Below, piece after piece: positions 43,327 to 52,387 of a stretch of DNA of 64,000 nucleotides. The stretch is from NCBI GenBank assembly GCA_035545735.1, contig DASZXS010000065.1, positions 186,001-250,000 on the forward strand, given 5' to 3'. The position numbers and the translations under genes were made by a program. This stretch comes from JAJYKC01 sp035545735 (GTDB taxonomy: Bacteria > Acidobacteriota > Terriglobia > Bryobacterales > Bryobacteraceae). The notes beneath the pieces are model-generated. The model did not search any database. It worked only from the letters and a program-made list of their open reading frames with translations, and had not been told where the DNA came from. Every line of letters begins with the position of its first letter. Positions within the stretch are counted from its first letter, which is position 1.

Positions 43327-44292
43327 TCAGGAAGTGGCCGCGCGTTTGAGCCGGTCCCGGATGGCGGCCCAATCCGGCTCATCGGGCGGCGCTTCCACCG
43401 CGATCCAATCCCAGCCTCCGGCATCGAGCGTGTGCAGAGTGCGATAAAGTGCCGCCGCGTAGGTTTCGGGGTCCCGCGGCATGGCGATATTGTGCCCGCG
43501 CGCTCCAGTATCGTTCAGACGAAGAACGACGCCATTCCCCGCAGGCTCCATTTCCCCGGGGCCCAGTAGGACCAGCCGCGTCCGGGGGCTGTAATGGCGG
43601 GGGTGCATTCCGGGCGAGCTATGTGGCGCGGATCCGGCGGGATCCGCGCCAGCGAGATGCACGGGTCCGATTACGGCTTCGATGGCCTCCCGGGAAATCA
43701 TGCCGGGGCGCAGCAGAACGGGAGCCGGGCCGGCCAGAGAAAGCACCGTCGATTCGAGGCCCACTTTCGAGGGTCCTCCATCGAGCACCATCGCCACGCG
43801 ATCGCCGAGGGCCGTCCGTACGTGTCCGGCTTCGGTGGGAGAGAGGCCGGTAAACAGATTCGCACTGGGCGCGGCCAACGGAACTCGCGCCGCGCGAATC
43901 AACGCCAGCGCGACCGGATGGTTGGGGATCCGCACCCCCACGGTGTCCAGGCCGGCGGTGACGCACCCCGGGATTTTCTCCTGCTTCGGCAACACCAGCG
44001 TCAGAGGTCCCGGCCAGAATCTCGCGGCGAGCTTCTCCGCATTTTCCGGCCACGAGGTCACCAGGGAACGCGCCATCTCCACCGAATCGGCGTGAACGAT
44101 CAAAGGGCTGGAGGACGGCCTCTTCTTGGCTGTGTAGATTGCGCGGACTGCCGTTTCGTCGAGCGCATTCGCGCCCAGACCGTAGACGGTCTCGGTGGGG
44201 AAGGCGACCAGTTTTCCGGCACGGATCAGGCGCGCCGCCTCGGCGATCCATGCGGGACTGACGGAATTAATCGGGGAGGTCGTCCTTGCCAT
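43327..44292 (-). CDS. tsaC: Threonylcarbamoyl-AMP synthase (Sua5/YrdC/TsaC type)
   Basis: The 321-residue long form joins a YrdC domain to a C-terminal Sua5 domain. It makes threonylcarbamoyl-AMP for t6A37 of ANN-decoding tRNAs. Seen motifs: FPTETVYGLGANAL, KKRPSSSPLIVHA (nucleotide/bicarbonate site), GVRIPNHPVALALI, PLAAPSANL. The Sua5 linker and domain begin near SSPGMHPRHYSPRTRLVLL. It overlaps the 3' end of the upstream prfB gene by 26 bases, so the two are cotranscribed. Confidence 0.94.
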   Translation of the reverse strand: MARTTSPINSVSPAWIAEAARLIRAGKLVAFPTETVYGLGANALDETAVRAIYTAKKRPSSSPLIVHADSVEMARSLVTSWPENAEKLAARFWPGPLTLVLPKQEKIPGCVTAGLDTVGVRIPNHPVALALIRAARVPLAAPSANLFTGLSPTEAGHVRTALGDRVAMVLDGGPSKVGLESTVLSLAGPAPVLLRPGMISREAIEAVIGPVHLAGADPAGSAPHSSPGMHPRHYSPRTRLVLLGPGEMEPAGNGVVLRLNDTGARGHNIAMPRDPETYAAALYRTLHTLDAGGWDWIAVEAPPDEPDWAAIRDRLKRAATS

Positions 44293-45401
44293 CTCCCGCT
44301 ATTTTGCCCGTCTTGCGCCACACCAGCCAGGCGTGAATCAAGCTTTCCAGGTCGCCGTCGAGCACGCGGTCCACGTCGCCAACCGCGAGCTTGGTGCGGT
44401 GATCCTTGATCATCCGGTAGGGAGCCAGAACGTAGCTGCGGATCTGGCTTCCGAAGTTGATTTCCAGCTTTGTGTCTTCGAGTTTTCGCTCTTCGGCGCG
44501 CTTCTTGTCCATCTCGTACTCGTAAAGGCGCGCACGAAGTTGCTTCATCGCCGAGGCGCGGTTCTTGTGCTGGGAGCGCTCATTCTGGCACTGCACCACG
44601 ATGTTGGTGGGAAGGTGGGTCATACGGACCGCGGATTCGGTCCGGTTCACGTGCTGCCCGCCGGCGCCGCTGGCGCGGAACACATCGACACGAATGTCTT
44701 CCGGCTTGATTTCAATCTTGACGTCGTCGTCGATCTGCGGGTAAACAAACACCGAAGCGAAGGAAGTGTGGCGCCGCGCATTGGCGTCGAACGGCGAAAT
44801 GCGGACCAGGCGATGGACACCGATTTCCGATTGAAGCAGACCGTAGGCATTCTCGCCGTTGATTTCCACCGTCGCCGATTTGATGCCTGCGCCCTCGCCT
44901 TCCAGACGGTCCGTCACTATGGCTCCGAAACCATTCCGCTCGGCCCATCGCAGATACATGCGCAATAGCATTTCCGCCCAATCCTGGCTCTCGGTGCCGC
45001 CGGCGCCTGGGTGAATTACCAGAATTGCGCTGCGCCCGGCGTTGTCGCCGGATAGGAGCATGCCGGTTTCCATCTTTTCGAGCACGCTCGCGAAGGTCTT
45101 CATCTCGCGCTCCAGGTCGGCGGTGACGTTCTCGCCTTCCCGGGCGAGTTCGAACAGAGTGTCGATATCCGAAGTGGCCGCGGCCACCTTCACCTCGCGG
45201 GAAATGTCCTCTTCCAGACGCTTCCGTTCCTGCATCAGCTTCTGGCTTTTTTCCGGTTGGGACCAAAAATCGGGGGCTGCGATCTGCTCTTCCGTTTGCG
45301 CTAGCTGAGCCTTTTTGCCCGGTGCGTCAAAGGTAGCTCCGTACAGCGTCTGCCTGCTGACGGAGCGTAACGTACTCTCTTTCCAGTTCTTCCAGAGTCA
45401 T
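44267..45401 (-). CDS. prfB: Peptide chain release factor 2, with programmed +1 frameshift
   Basis: Translation starts at ATG 45401 (MTLEELEREYVTLRQQADAV). After 24 codons it meets an in-frame TGA at 45329-45327, in the context CTT TGA C. A +1 shift reads GAC GCA CCG and continues in the second frame to 44267, giving 377 residues in all. The joined protein has the RF2 N-terminus (APDFWSQPEKSQKLM), the codon-recognition SPF motif in ISPFDANARRH, and GGQHVNRTESAVRM for peptidyl-tRNA hydrolysis. RF2 abundance thus regulates its own frameshift. The N-terminal 55 residues would be lost in an annotation starting at 45235. Confidence 0.95.
45326..45340 (-). promoter_or_regulatory. prfB: prfB programmed +1 frameshift site
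   Basis: On the coding strand GGAG (45340-45337) precedes C TAC CTT TGA C, with the slippery CTT at 45332-45330 and the UGA stop at 45329-45327. The Shine-Dalgarno-like element is 4 bases from CTT, close to the E. coli arrangement. The coding frame before and after the site matches RF2 on both sides, which strongly supports a real recoding site and not a sequencing error. Confidence 0.93.
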
Positions 45402-45469
45402 TCAGTGACAGTGTAGCAGGCGGGCCGTTTTTTTCGGGGTCTGGCGCTCAATTTGCCGATAAGCACCAT

Positions 45470-46303
45470 ATGGACGAGGGCGCTCTGGCCGGGATAGTGG
45501 CGATATTGGGTCGCGACCCCGTGAGCGCTATGCGCATTCTGCTGATCCTGGCGCACAAGGATGCGGATCTCTTCTCTTGCGTTGCTCCGCCGCTGCTGCG
45601 GCGAATTTCCGGAAACGCGGATGCGCGCTTCCTGCTGGCGGTTCTGCGCACGTCCACGGTGTCGCCCCCACCGCTGCTGGACCCCGCCTTTTCTTCCCCG
45701 GGCCAATCGGAATGCCTGGCTGCGTTGTTGGCGGCGGGCCGCCCAGGGCGCTCGGGCGGGGGCCACGCGAGCATCGAGCGCCTGCTGCGAAATTCCGCAC
45801 TCGACACGGAGGCGGATTCTCCCCTCCTGCCCGCGCTGCTGTTGCACCACTCCGACCCGCGCATACGCTCGACCGCCGTGGCGGTGGCTGCACGGACCGA
45901 CGGCGTCCGTGACTGGGGGAAGTTCCTCCGGTCGGAGAGAGATCCCCGCGTCCGAGCCAATGCGATCGAGGCTCTCTGGAACTCGCCGCAACTCAGCATC
46001 GGCGAGGTTTTTGCCGCCTATGTGAACGACCCCGAACCTCGAATCGCGGCCAATGCGCTGGTGGGGCTGCACCGTGCGCGCCGGCCCGCCGCGGATGTGG
46101 ATCAGTTAGAGGCGCTGGTCCGGGGGATGCTTCGCCTTGCCGATCCGCGGTTCGTGGCATCGGCGGCCTGGGCAATGGGCGTCACCGGGGACGTTCGCTA
46201 CATCCCCGTTCTGGAAGATCTGGTGAAGCGTCCAGGCTCGCACCTCCTGTGCGCCATCCGGGCGATGCGGGTTCTGCGCGCTTTGCAACCGTCTTCCATT
46301 TGA
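45470..46303 (+). CDS. HEAT-repeat protein of unknown role
   Basis: The 277-residue protein is helical and, in its C-terminal half, carries HEAT-like units: HHSDPRIRSTAVAVAARTDG, SERDPRVRANAIEALWNSP, NDPEPRIAANALVGLHRAR, ADPRFVASAAWAMGVTGD. The N-terminal 120 residues are also helical without a clear repeat. No signal peptide or catalytic motif is seen. It probably mediates protein-protein contacts. It is divergent from prfB (68 bases) and its end overlaps the upstream region of the SDR gene. Confidence 0.7.
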   Translation: MDEGALAGIVAILGRDPVSAMRILLILAHKDADLFSCVAPPLLRRISGNADARFLLAVLRTSTVSPPPLLDPAFSSPGQSECLAALLAAGRPGRSGGGHASIERLLRNSALDTEADSPLLPALLLHHSDPRIRSTAVAVAARTDGVRDWGKFLRSERDPRVRANAIEALWNSPQLSIGEVFAAYVNDPEPRIAANALVGLHRARRPAADVDQLEALVRGMLRLADPRFVASAAWAMGVTGDVRYIPVLEDLVKRPGSHLLCAIRAMRVLRALQPSSI

Positions 46304-46329
46304 TTCGGCGGCCTGACCGAAAAGCTATC

Positions 46330-47097
46330 ATGTTTTCGATGAAGACCGAGCGTAGTGTTGCCCTCGTTACCGGGGGAAGCAAAGGAATCGGAAAGGCCTG
46401 CGCGCTGGCTTTTGCCCAGGCCGGAGTTTCAGTCGTGGTGAACTATAACCGGTCCGCCACCGCGGCGGAGGAAGTGGTGAAAGCGGTCCGCGGGGCGGGT
46501 GGCGAGGCGGATGCGATGGGGGCGGATGTTTCCGACGATACGCAGGTCCGCGGGCTCATGGACGCGGTCCAAAAGCGGCATGGCAGGCTGGATTACCTGA
46601 TCAACAATGCCGGATGGAGCACGCGCGTTCCCCACGCGGAGATGGAGGCTCTGACCGACGAGATTTGGGAGAAGACCCTCCGCACCAACCTGCATGGTCC
46701 GTTTTCCTGCGTTCGCGCGGCCGCTGCGCTGCTCCGGGAAAGCCCCGGTGGTGCGATCGTCAATATTGCATCCATGGCCGCGATTCATGGCCGGGGGAGT
46801 TCGATGGTCTACGCCGCATCGAAGGGAGGTCTGCTCACCATGACCCGTTCGCTGGCCCGCGTGTTCGCGCCGGCGGTTCGCGTCAACGCGGTGGCCCCCG
46901 GCCTCATCCGCACAGGCTTTGCCGGCTGGGGTGAAGATCAGTGCGTCGCCGTGGAGAACATTACGCCCCTTCGGCGGCTGCCGACGGTGGAAGACATTGC
47001 GGAAACCGCGCTCTTCCTGGCCATGAAGGCGCGGAGTATCACCGGTGAGACCGTTTGGGTGGATGGAGGGTTCTCTCGCCTGGGCGCCGGAGCCTAG
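46330..47097 (+). CDS. Short-chain dehydrogenase/reductase (FabG-like)
   Basis: The 255-residue SDR begins at ATG 46330 (a second in-frame ATG is at 46339; a longer frame from 46249 overlaps the HEAT gene). The cofactor motif is VTGGSKGIGKACALA. The structural motif is LINNAGW, and the catalytic Ser-Tyr-Lys series lies in NIASMAAIHGRGSSMVYAASKGG. The substrate is unknown; 3-oxoacyl reductase is the most common match for this type. It is convergent with a second SDR, sharing CTAG at their stops. Confidence 0.88.
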   Translation: MFSMKTERSVALVTGGSKGIGKACALAFAQAGVSVVVNYNRSATAAEEVVKAVRGAGGEADAMGADVSDDTQVRGLMDAVQKRHGRLDYLINNAGWSTRVPHAEMEALTDEIWEKTLRTNLHGPFSCVRAAAALLRESPGGAIVNIASMAAIHGRGSSMVYAASKGGLLTMTRSLARVFAPAVRVNAVAPGLIRTGFAGWGEDQCVAVENITPLRRLPTVEDIAETALFLAMKARSITGETVWVDGGFSRLGAGA

Positions 47098-47915
47098 AAG
47101 TGCGCGCCGCCACTGCAGATGAGCACTTCACCGGAAACATAGTCGGAAAGCGGCGAGCAGAAAAAGAGCACGGCTCCGGCCGCTTCCTCCACGGTTCCTA
47201 ACCGGCCGAGCGGGCACGTTGTCTTAGCGGCGTCCAACAGCTTTTGCTGCACGCCCACGGGGATTTGCCTGCCCTTCATCTCGATGGTCGCCGCGCCGCC
47301 CTGCAAGGGCTGAATCAAGCGTGTCTCAATCAGCCCGAAGCCTACCGAATTCACATTGACGTTGTAGCGGCCCCATTCCTTGGCCATGGTTTTGGTCAAG
47401 CCGTTGATGGCGGATTTGCCGGAGGCATATCCGGCCTGCCCGGCGTTGCCATCGGTGCCCGAGATCGACGTGATGTTCACCACCTTGCGCATCACCCGGC
47501 GGCCCTCGCCGATTTCCCTTTTCGCCGTCTCGCGGATCCATCCCGACGCCGCGCGCAGGATGCGAAACGGCGCAACGACGTGAATATCGAGCATGGCTTG
47601 AAACTGCTCGTCGGTGGTTTTCTGGATCACGTTATCCCACGTATAACCGGCATTGTTGACAATGATGTCGAGCGCGCCGAAATGTTCGAGCGCCGCGTCC
47701 ACCAGTTGCTGGGGAAAGGCTGGATCGCAGAGATCGCCGGGAACCGCGTGCGCATTCTCGCCAATAGCGGAAGCTGTTTCCCGCGCCACGTTCCCGTCGA
47801 TGTCGTTCACCACTACGCGCGCGCCCGCCGCGGCCAACTGGGAGGCGATGGCGCGGCCGATGCCGCGCCCTGAGCCCGTAACGAGGGCGGATTTTCCTGT
47901 GAGTGAGAACGACAT
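47094..47915 (-). CDS. Short-chain dehydrogenase/reductase (FabG-like), second copy
   Basis: ATG 47915 gives a 273-residue SDR starting MSFSLTGKSALVTGSGRGIG; the longer frame to 47984 adds a non-family leader. Motifs: IIVNNAGYTWDNV, and NITSISGTDGNAGQAGYASGKSAING with catalytic Ser, Tyr and Lys. It contains an insert near KREIGEGRRVMRKV, as in hydroxyacyl-CoA/steroid-type SDRs. It is not a close paralogue of the convergent SDR. Their stop codons overlap (47094-47097). Confidence 0.87.
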   Translation of the reverse strand: MSFSLTGKSALVTGSGRGIGRAIASQLAAAGARVVVNDIDGNVARETASAIGENAHAVPGDLCDPAFPQQLVDAALEHFGALDIIVNNAGYTWDNVIQKTTDEQFQAMLDIHVVAPFRILRAASGWIRETAKREIGEGRRVMRKVVNITSISGTDGNAGQAGYASGKSAINGLTKTMAKEWGRYNVNVNSVGFGLIETRLIQPLQGGAATIEMKGRQIPVGVQQKLLDAAKTTCPLGRLGTVEEAAGAVLFFCSPLSDYVSGEVLICSGGAHF

Positions 47916-47985
47916 GGAGCAGAATTGCCTTACCCAAACCACAGTAACAACTCGGCGCCGGCAGGAGGAGGCTCCCCACGCCACT

Positions 47986-48933
47986 CTATGAGCCGGGGAC
48001 GTAGTACCCGGTGCGGTATTGCAGGAGAGCGTTAGGGTAGCGCTGGCGGGCCAGCATGGAAAGCTGGACCTCTACTTTACGGTAGGACCCCGGCGGCGCT
48101 GCCGCGGGAAGGTGGTAGGACAGGCTATAGCGCGCGCGGATGGATTCGATCATTTCGCGCAGGCTATCCGCCGTCCGGTCTGAGCGGATCGCAACGCCTC
48201 CTGTTTTTTCAGACAGCAGAAAAACATCGGCGGGAGTGAAATCCGAGTTGATCGAATTGGCGTATCGAGTCGCGGAGGGACGGATGGCGCGTCCGGTCAC
48301 GATGGCATCCAGGACTGCGTCGGCGGATTCCAGCGCCCGAACCACTTTTTGGTCCGGCATTTTGTAGTTCAAGCCCAAATCGTCGGTGACAATGAGGATC
48401 GCCCGCCGTCCCGGCACCCCCACGAGATGAGTTTTTATATAATCCGCCGCGTCGACCAGCGCGGAGTTGATCGAGGTGCCGCTCCCGACGTCGTGCCCGC
48501 GAATCGCCAGCCCGATCTGGCGCGCGCTTTCGCCCAGATTGTCGAAGAAGTCCTGATGGACGGCTGTCCGTTTTCCGAAAACCATGATGCCCACCCGGTC
48601 TCCCGGACGCAGCAACTGCAGAGCTTCCGTCGCGCGATCCGCTAACTCCTGAAGCCGGGGCTGCATGCTGCCGCTCACATCCAGCAGCAAGAGTATGGAG
48701 ACGGGTTCCCGGTCATGGCCGAAATAGCTCAGCTCCTGGACCATCCCGTTATCGAAGACTGCGAAATCGCTCCGCGACAGGTCGTTCACCAGCTTGCCGC
48801 CTTCGGTGACCCGGACGTCGATGCGCACATCCGAGACGCCGCTGTGGAACGTCGGCGTTTCGTCGGGGGGGCCTGCGGCTCGCAGAGGGAATGCCGCCAG
48901 GGCCGCGAATAGTACGATGAAAAGCATCCGCAT
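47986..48933 (-). CDS. Secreted VWFA-domain protein (acidobacterial type)
   Basis: The 315-residue protein starts at ATG 48933 with a signal peptide (MRMLFIVLFAALAAFPLRAA). It then has an acidobacterial VWFA-related layout: VRIDVRVTEGGKLVNDLSRSDF, AVFDNGMVQELSYF, and the MIDAS motif LLLLDVSGSM (DxSxS) near residues 81-90. A domain of SGTSINSALVDAADY and IVTDDLGLNY completes the VWFA fold. This is the TIGR03436 architecture. Long frames further upstream overlap selB and are not real. Its start codon and that of selB overlap in CATG (48931-48934). Function is unknown; adhesion or complex assembly is typical. Confidence 0.82.
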   Translation of the reverse strand: MRMLFIVLFAALAAFPLRAAGPPDETPTFHSGVSDVRIDVRVTEGGKLVNDLSRSDFAVFDNGMVQELSYFGHDREPVSILLLLDVSGSMQPRLQELADRATEALQLLRPGDRVGIMVFGKRTAVHQDFFDNLGESARQIGLAIRGHDVGSGTSINSALVDAADYIKTHLVGVPGRRAILIVTDDLGLNYKMPDQKVVRALESADAVLDAIVTGRAIRPSATRYANSINSDFTPADVFLLSEKTGGVAIRSDRTADSLREMIESIRARYSLSYHLPAAAPPGSYRKVEVQLSMLARQRYPNALLQYRTGYYVPGS

Positions 48934-50755
48934 GAAATATGTTGTGGCCGGAACGGCCGGGCACATAGACCACGGCAAAACGGCGCTGGTGCGCGCCCTC
49001 ACCGGCATCGATACAGACCGGCTCAAGGAAGAAAAAGAGCGCGGCATTTCAATCGAACTCGGGTTTGCACATTTAGATCTCGCCCCGGGCATCAGGCTCG
49101 CACTCGTAGACGTGCCCGGCCACGAGCGGTTTATCAAAAACATGCTCGCCGGAGTCGGAGGCATCGACTTTGTGATGTTGGTGATTGCGGCCGATGAGTC
49201 CATTAAACCGCAGACGCGCGAGCACTTCGATATCTGCCGGATGGTCGGAATTTCCAGGGGCCTGGTAGTTCTTACGAAGTCCGACCTCGCCGAGCCGGAG
49301 ACTTTGGATCTGGTCCGGCTGGAAGTTGAAGATTTAACGAGGAATTCGTTCCTCTCGGGGGCGCCGGTTGTCGCGATAAGTTCCACCACTGGTTTCGGGA
49401 TGCACGAGCTTCGCCAAACTCTGTTGTCCGTGGCGGAGCAAACGCCGGAGCGCTCTTCGAACCGCTATTTCCGCCTGCCTCTCGATCGGGTGTTTTCCAT
49501 GCGCGGGTTCGGCACCGTGGTCACGGGTACGATTTCCGGGGGGCAAATATCCGCCGGGCAAGAGGTTGAGATATATCCGATTGGCAAGAAAACGCGGGTG
49601 AGGGGCCTGCAAACGCATGGTGACGCTGTAGAAAGCGCGCGCGCCGGGCAGAGAGCGGCGGTCAACTTGGCCGGCGTCGAAGCGGCGGAGCTAAGCCGCG
49701 GAATGACTCTTGCCGGTCCGGGGCGGTTTTTCGCAACCAAGGTATTGGATTGCGTCTTCGAACTCCTGCCGGGCGCGAAACCTCTTAAGAATCGCGCGCC
49801 GGTTCATTTTCACGCGGGGACCGCCGAAGTGGAGGCCGCCATTCGGTTTTCTACCGGCGTGTCGTCTCTCGAACCGGGCGAGCGTGCCTTCGCCAGAATC
49901 ACGCTGCGCGACGCGGTGCTGCTGCTGCCCGGCGACCGCTTCATCGTGCGCATGTTTTCTCCGGTTGTCACGATCGGAGGAGGCGTGGTCCTGGACATTC
50001 TTCCGCCGCGCCGGTTCTCCACGGAGCGGCTGAGGGCGCTCGAAAACGGTACGGCCGCGCAGCGTATCGAGTTGCTGGTCAGCGAATCGGGCGCGGGCCT
50101 TTCGCTGGAGAGCCTGGTGGCTCGCACGGGACTGCATGAATCCGAAATTCTGGAAGCTGCTCGCCCTTTGGTGAACCGCTGGTTCGCCAGTCCGGCCTGG
50201 GTTGCGTCGCGCCGCCGCTCCGCCGAAGAGATCCTGCGCGAATTTCACCGCCTGCATCCTCTCCTTCCGGGCATGCCGAAAGAAGATTTGCGGAGCCGCG
50301 TCCTGCCGGATGCTCCGGATTTCGCGCTCGACGCGCTTGACCTGGTTTCCGAAGGTGACGTGGTCCGTCTTGCTTCCCATCAGGTTTCTCTGCGGCGCGA
50401 CGAAGAGGAGGCGGCGAAAAAGATGGAGGAAATTTTTCGCCACGCCGGGCTTAGAATCCCTTCTCTTTCCGAGACGCTGGCCCAATCCGGCGTGGAGATC
50501 GCGCGCGCCAAAACGCTGCTGCAAATGCTGCTCAAGGACGGCCGGCTCGTGCGGATCAGCGCGGAACTGGTGGTCCACGCATCGGCTCTGGATGCTCTGC
50601 GCGTCAATCTTTCCCAACGGGCCGGGATGCGATTCACCGTGCCGGACTTCAAGGAATGGACCGGTGTTTCGCGCAAGTACGCGATCCCACTGCTCGAATT
50701 CCTGGATCGCCAGCGGATTACGCGCCGGGAAGGCGATACCCGCGTAATCCTCTAA
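48932..50755 (+). CDS. selB: Selenocysteine-specific elongation factor SelB
   Basis: The 607-residue GTPase delivers Sec-tRNA to UGA codons at SECIS elements. From ATG 48932 it starts MKYVVAGTAGHIDHGKTALVRALTGIDTD, carrying the G1 motif; DVPGHERFIKNMLAG (G3) and TKSDLAEPE (G4) follow. Domains II-III run to about residue 370. The C-terminal winged-helix repeats end with FTVPDFKEWTGVSRKYAIPLLEFLD, the SECIS-binding end. An ATG at 48917 is an alternative start. selA, selD and tRNA-Sec are not in the window. Its presence implies that this organism makes selenoproteins. Confidence 0.93.
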   Translation: MKYVVAGTAGHIDHGKTALVRALTGIDTDRLKEEKERGISIELGFAHLDLAPGIRLALVDVPGHERFIKNMLAGVGGIDFVMLVIAADESIKPQTREHFDICRMVGISRGLVVLTKSDLAEPETLDLVRLEVEDLTRNSFLSGAPVVAISSTTGFGMHELRQTLLSVAEQTPERSSNRYFRLPLDRVFSMRGFGTVVTGTISGGQISAGQEVEIYPIGKKTRVRGLQTHGDAVESARAGQRAAVNLAGVEAAELSRGMTLAGPGRFFATKVLDCVFELLPGAKPLKNRAPVHFHAGTAEVEAAIRFSTGVSSLEPGERAFARITLRDAVLLLPGDRFIVRMFSPVVTIGGGVVLDILPPRRFSTERLRALENGTAAQRIELLVSESGAGLSLESLVARTGLHESEILEAARPLVNRWFASPAWVASRRRSAEEILREFHRLHPLLPGMPKEDLRSRVLPDAPDFALDALDLVSEGDVVRLASHQVSLRRDEEEAAKKMEEIFRHAGLRIPSLSETLAQSGVEIARAKTLLQMLLKDGRLVRISAELVVHASALDALRVNLSQRAGMRFTVPDFKEWTGVSRKYAIPLLEFLDRQRITRREGDTRVIL

Positions 50756-50760
50756 ATCCT

Positions 50761-52317
50761 TCAGGCCAGCTTGCCCTTGAGCATCGTGTAGGAATGCGGG
50801 GCCAACTTACAGCGGAGTGTCTTGCCGCTCGCATCGACGGTGCGGCGGGACGTTTGCACTTTAGTCGAGCCGAACGTATTCTCGGCCTTGATGTCCGGGC
50901 CATTCACTTCCGCGGCTTCGAAGCTTCCGGAAAACTGCTTGTCTTCGGCTTCGAAAACAACGTCGATGGACTCCTCGCGGTGGCGGTTCACCGCGTTGAT
51001 TACCACGCTTCCGTTGTCGTAAGCGGCCGAGACGTCCAGGTACGGTACATGCTCGTGGCGTCCCGAGGAATAGCCCGGGCTTTCGACAAACAGATCGAGG
51101 GCGGAACCCTTCGAATTGGCGGCAAAGAGCTGCAGGGGATAGTAGATGGTCTGCAGGAACAGGCCCTTTTCGTCCGTGAAGATAGGCGCGATGACATTCA
51201 CCAGTTGGGCCATGTTCGCGATTTTCACGATGTGCGCGTGATTGACGAAAGTGTTGAGCAGCGTCGCCACCACCAGCGCGTCTTCGAGGTTATATTTCTC
51301 TTCGAGAATGCGCCGGCCATGCTCCTTGCCGTCGCCACGCGCGCGGTACCAGACGTTCCACTCGTCCCAGGCGATATAGATTTTGCGTTTCGGGTCTTCG
51401 TTCGTCAGAACTTCGCGGATGATGCCCTCCGCCGTCTCGATTTTGTCGGCAAGGCCCATCGAGCTTGCGAGGAACTCGTAATAGTCGTTCTTCGAGTTGC
51501 CCACGTAGAGATGCATGGAGAGATAATCCGCGTGGTGGCGGAGGTAGGAAAGCACCGTGCGGTTCCAGCCGGTCCAGTCGGCGGTGGCGCCGTAGTTGGA
51601 TGAGCCCGCGGCGATCAACTTTACGCTGGGGTCCGTCCACTTCATCAGCTTGGCTGCTTCGAGGGCGAACTTTCCGTAGTCTTCCGCGGAACGGTGTCCC
51701 ATCTGCCACGGCCCGTCCATCTCGTTGCCGAGGCCCCAATATTTCACGTTCCAGGGCTTTTCCCGGCCGTTTTTCTGGCGCAACTTCGTCATCGCCGTTC
51801 CGGAGGCGAGGTTGCAATACTCCACCCAACTTTGCGCTTCGGTCCAGGTGCCAGTCCCGAGATTGGCGCAGACATAGGGCTCGATTCCCAGCATTTCGGA
51901 ATAGTCCAGAAATTCATGGGTGCCGAAGCGGTTGTCCTCAATGGTTCCCCAGGCCATTTCGAGGCGCGCCGGGCGCTGGTTGCGCGGCCCGAGTCCGTCC
52001 ATCCAGTGGTAGTTCGAAGAGAAGTTTCCGCCAGGCCAGCGAAGGAGGCTGACGTTCAGGTTGCGCACTGCTTCTATGACGTCCTTGCGATAGCCGTGGG
52101 AGTCGGAGAGAGGGGACCCTTCCTCGAAAATTCCGCCCTCGATGCAGCGCCCCAGGTGCTCCACGAAGTTGCCGTAGATCTTCGGGTCGATCTGCCCGAT
52201 CACGCGTTCGGTATCCAGCTTCACGCGGGCCTGATTCGAGTTGGTTTGAGCCTTTGCAAGAAATGGGGCCGATAACAGCGCGGCCGAAAAGGCGCGTCGA
52301 GTGGGTCTGTTCGTCAT
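50761..52317 (-). CDS. Alpha-L-arabinofuranosidase, GH51
   Basis: The 518-residue enzyme starts with a possible Tat/Sec signal (NRPTRRAFSAALLSAPFLAKA). The TIM barrel has KIYGNFVEHLGRCIEGGI, RWPGGNFSSNYHW, the acid/base Glu in WGLGNEMDGPWQMGH and the nucleophile Glu in YIAWDEWNVWY. A C-terminal beta-sandwich ends at SYTMLKG. It removes terminal arabinofuranosyl groups from plant arabinans or arabinoxylans. It is divergent from a ribulokinase gene by 70 bases, so the pair probably shares arabinose-responsive control. Confidence 0.92.
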   Translation of the reverse strand: MTNRPTRRAFSAALLSAPFLAKAQTNSNQARVKLDTERVIGQIDPKIYGNFVEHLGRCIEGGIFEEGSPLSDSHGYRKDVIEAVRNLNVSLLRWPGGNFSSNYHWMDGLGPRNQRPARLEMAWGTIEDNRFGTHEFLDYSEMLGIEPYVCANLGTGTWTEAQSWVEYCNLASGTAMTKLRQKNGREKPWNVKYWGLGNEMDGPWQMGHRSAEDYGKFALEAAKLMKWTDPSVKLIAAGSSNYGATADWTGWNRTVLSYLRHHADYLSMHLYVGNSKNDYYEFLASSMGLADKIETAEGIIREVLTNEDPKRKIYIAWDEWNVWYRARGDGKEHGRRILEEKYNLEDALVVATLLNTFVNHAHIVKIANMAQLVNVIAPIFTDEKGLFLQTIYYPLQLFAANSKGSALDLFVESPGYSSGRHEHVPYLDVSAAYDNGSVVINAVNRHREESIDVVFEAEDKQFSGSFEAAEVNGPDIKAENTFGSTKVQTSRRTVDASGKTLRCKLAPHSYTMLKGKLA

Positions 52318-52387
52318 GGCGTTTACGGTTCCTCATTATACCCGGCTCCGACTGCGATACCTTGTTTAGGAAGTCCTTCGAAAACTC

